Below are positions 61,605 to 64,000 of a DNA stretch of 64,000 bases, one piece after another. Where the stretch lies: NCBI GenBank assembly GCA_029718625.1, contig CM056377.1, positions 36,594,457-36,658,456 of the forward strand. The letters are read 5' to 3'. This DNA is from Synaphobranchus kaupii. Its lineage: Eukaryota > Chordata > Actinopteri > Anguilliformes > Synaphobranchidae. The notes beneath the pieces are model-generated. The model was given only the letters and a program-made list of their open reading frames with translations, searched no databases and was not told the DNA's origin. How positions within the stretch are numbered: position 1 is the stretch's first letter; every line of letters starts with the position of its first letter. A program made the position numbers and the translations under genes.

Positions 61605-61677
61605 TGCCCTGCTGGGCTTCAAACCCACAATCTTCTGTGTGAGAGACAGCAACTCTAACCATTAGGCCATAGTAGCT
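61605..61677 (-). tRNA. tRNA-Glu-like pseudogene or SINE head
   Basis: The minus strand has an A box TGGCCTAATGG and a B box GGTTTGAAGCC at tRNA spacing, and resembles tRNA-Glu around GGTTAGAG and TCTCAC. The acceptor stem does not pair (GCTACTA against the 3' side), so a functional tRNA is unlikely. Confidence 0.4.
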
Positions 61678-61964
61678 TCTTGGAAAGCATGAAGCCATTA
61701 GCTATATTAACATTAATAAACATTAGTATGACGTGTTTTTATTGGGCGATAAGCTTGATGAGCAGGTATACGGACCATACCCTCAAAGAAATAATTCTCC
61801 CCCATTGGATAACATCGTGATGGAGGCAGGCAGTTTGGCAGGAAAAATAGGAAGAAGGAGAAAAACGGCAAAAATAACCCAAGTTTGGGGCTTTATTGTG
61901 TGGATGTGTGAAGTTGTATCTGAATGCTGTGTGGTTACATGAGGTCAGAACATACAAAAGTTAA

Positions 61965-62242
61965 TGTTTTTAAGGGCTGAGAGTCTATGGTCATTGTGGT
62001 TACTTCTGTAGGAAACCATGAAAAGTGCCAAACTCCCGGTGCTGTATAGGTATGGGGCATGCCCCACTAAGCCGTAACTTGGCGCATGGCATACCTGCCA
62101 TCCCAATTTTTAAGGGCTGAGAGTCTATGGTCATTGTGGTTACTTCTGTAGGAAACCCTGAAAAGTGCCAAACTCTCGGTGCTGTATAGGTATGGGGCAT
62201 GCCCCACCAAGCCGTAACTTGGTGGATGGCATACCTGCCATC
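61965..62242. repeat. Tandem repeat, 140-bp unit, two copies before the assembly gap
   Basis: TTTTTAAGGGCTGAGAGTCT recurs at a 140-bp period, with the copies differing at a few positions. The array runs directly into the N run, so its true length is unknown. Confidence 0.85.
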
Positions 62243-62742
62243 NNNNNNNNNNNNNNNNNNNNNNNNNNNNNNNNNNNNNNNNNNNNNNNNNNNNNNNNNN
62301 NNNNNNNNNNNNNNNNNNNNNNNNNNNNNNNNNNNNNNNNNNNNNNNNNNNNNNNNNNNNNNNNNNNNNNNNNNNNNNNNNNNNNNNNNNNNNNNNNNNN
62401 NNNNNNNNNNNNNNNNNNNNNNNNNNNNNNNNNNNNNNNNNNNNNNNNNNNNNNNNNNNNNNNNNNNNNNNNNNNNNNNNNNNNNNNNNNNNNNNNNNNN
62501 NNNNNNNNNNNNNNNNNNNNNNNNNNNNNNNNNNNNNNNNNNNNNNNNNNNNNNNNNNNNNNNNNNNNNNNNNNNNNNNNNNNNNNNNNNNNNNNNNNNN
62601 NNNNNNNNNNNNNNNNNNNNNNNNNNNNNNNNNNNNNNNNNNNNNNNNNNNNNNNNNNNNNNNNNNNNNNNNNNNNNNNNNNNNNNNNNNNNNNNNNNNN
62701 NNNNNNNNNNNNNNNNNNNNNNNNNNNNNNNNNNNNNNNNNN
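62243..62742. other. Assembly gap (500 N)
   Basis: Exactly 500 undetermined bases, so the size is probably a placeholder. It is flanked by the 140-bp tandem repeat and a (GA)n tract. Confidence 0.99.
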
Positions 62743-64000
62743 GAGAAAGAGAGAGAGAGAGACCCTGAAAATTCACTTCCACATGTCTGTTTATGTTAAG
62801 CTTTGTGTGGTTATTGGAGTTAAAGATGAGAAAAACAGAAGATGAGATAAATTAGATAAAGATGAGAAACAGAAACCTCTTTCTCTTTGATTGTTATGAG
62901 TATTTATTGCATACAGAAGTAATAATGCAACAGATGAACTAGGATTTCTTTTTCTTTTTTTTTACAAGTGCATCAGTGACTCAGCGTTTCTCTTCACATC
63001 CTCCTTCATGCAGTTTCAAAACTTCAGAGATCTGGCACATAAAAAGTTTGAATGTTCTTTTATCTATGTAATTTTAATCTGTGGTAACGTCATTGAAAAC
63101 AAACATAGAACAATTTAACAATCTATCAGCAACCAATTGTACCCTAGTTTGCAAATAATTCGTTTTTTCCTTATGGGAATTACTAAGGTCAACTTTATTT
63201 TCTATTATTTACCATAAAATCTTATTTTCAACATGTATGTCAGATGTTCAGATTAACTTTTTTCCCTTTTTTTATTTTTACAAATAATAAGTTTAACATT
63301 GTTTTTTGTATGTAAATCCAATAAAAGATTCCACTAATTTTTAATTCAGTGTCAAGTTATTTATTTAGCTTTTTTGAAAAAACAAGGATTTTCACAACAG
63401 TTTTTTGAAAACATCAAAAAGGGACAGAGAGAAAAAATTGAGCTGGCATTTTACAGAGGTACGATAGACAAGCTGTAGTCTCATAGACTCAGCTGTTGTC
63501 TCATGTAATCTGTAGAATCTGTATCAGTTTTTCTTTGCCAGAATATTATTATGATCAGCTGCAGCTAATTGTGCCCTTGTCATATTATGCATTCAGCTGT
63601 GCCAACTATTGTGGATAATTTCCACCAGCGTATAAACACGTTTACTTTCTCAGGACATGTAATGTAATTCGCCCTTTAACCTTCAGAAGTTCAGTTCTTT
63701 CTGGTTTACACAATGTGGTCAGGAACTATCATCCTGGCACAATTGCAACACCCATTGATCTTTCACGTCCTCTTCTCATCATCGGTGATGAAATCTACAT
63801 TTCTTTGCGAGAAGCATCATAAACTGCAAAGAAAATTAAAGACCATTCCGACTTTTACACTCAAAACAGCCACTGACACCTCTTTTGGAAGGTCAGACAC
63901 ACTCCCAAATTTCAAATAATTGTATGTCCTTTCTTTATCACCCTCCATCCCCTTCAGAAGCTCCCGTCCATGGCAATTTTTGTCATCCCTTTGTCGAGGA
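62743..64000. other. Intergenic DNA to the window end
   Basis: Starts with a short (GA)n tract. A TATA-like GTATAAAC near 63630 precedes a 68-codon plus-strand frame at 63713, but the product has no recognisable features. Nothing else was supported. Confidence 0.4.

Noticed and set aside
61605..61677. Functional tRNA gene
   Set aside because: The A and B boxes are present but the acceptor stem does not pair, so a tRNA-derived repeat is more likely.
62000..62845. Long open frames across the N run
   Set aside because: They are artefacts of undetermined bases being read as X.

Overview
The window reads as nuclear DNA of a teleost fish; the species cannot be named from sequence alone. The evidence is spliced vertebrate genes with GT-AG introns, many Tc1-like elements with Sleeping Beauty-type ends, hAT and other MITEs, tRNA-derived SINEs of fish type, a Gypsy-like solo LTR, and a 500-base run of N (assembly gap). 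There are no bacterial or viral operons.

Two complete protein-coding genes were reconstructed exon by exon, both on the minus strand. (1) A cardiac/slow-type sarcomeric myosin heavy chain (MYH6/MYH7 class) runs from the ATG at 26408 to the stop at 11614. It has 37 coding exons totalling 5814 nt (1937 aa). Every exon phase joins cleanly, so the gene looks intact and functional. A 5' UTR exon and a TATA/CArG/M-CAT promoter lie upstream, and a poly(A) signal lies at 11529-11534. (2) slc22a17 (SLC22-family transporter, lipocalin-receptor type) runs from the ATG at 54994 to the stop at 41858, with 9 coding exons totalling 1731 nt (576 aa), also intact. SLC22A17 lies close to MYH6/MYH7 in mammals, so the pair is most simply a conserved vertebrate linkage.

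Layout: 1-11.5 kb is transposon-rich intergenic DNA, including a hAT inside a Tc1-like MITE and a retroelement fragment with a hammerhead-ribozyme-like motif. 11.5-26.9 kb is the myosin gene. 27-41 kb is intergenic with foldback and Tc1-like elements and a decayed LINE. 41-55 kb is slc22a17, whose introns hold nested MITEs, a Tc1 relic, and a 32-33-bp VNTR split by a solo LTR. 55-57 kb is the likely slc22a17 promoter area. 58-60.1 kb is a large inverted-repeat element carrying a SINE and a LINE tail. 61.9-62.7 kb is a 140-bp tandem repeat running into the gap. The last 1.2 kb has no recognised feature.

The most interesting non-coding signal is a set of three conserved blocks (A, B, C) present once on each side of the myosin gene. 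Block C ends in an identical exon-like splice-donor junction on the plus strand, opposite to the myosin. This suggests an older duplication of myosin flanking regulatory DNA or a pair of antisense first exons. I found no convincing wholly new biological system. The other notable items are mosaic or nested mobile elements and the ribozyme-like motif.
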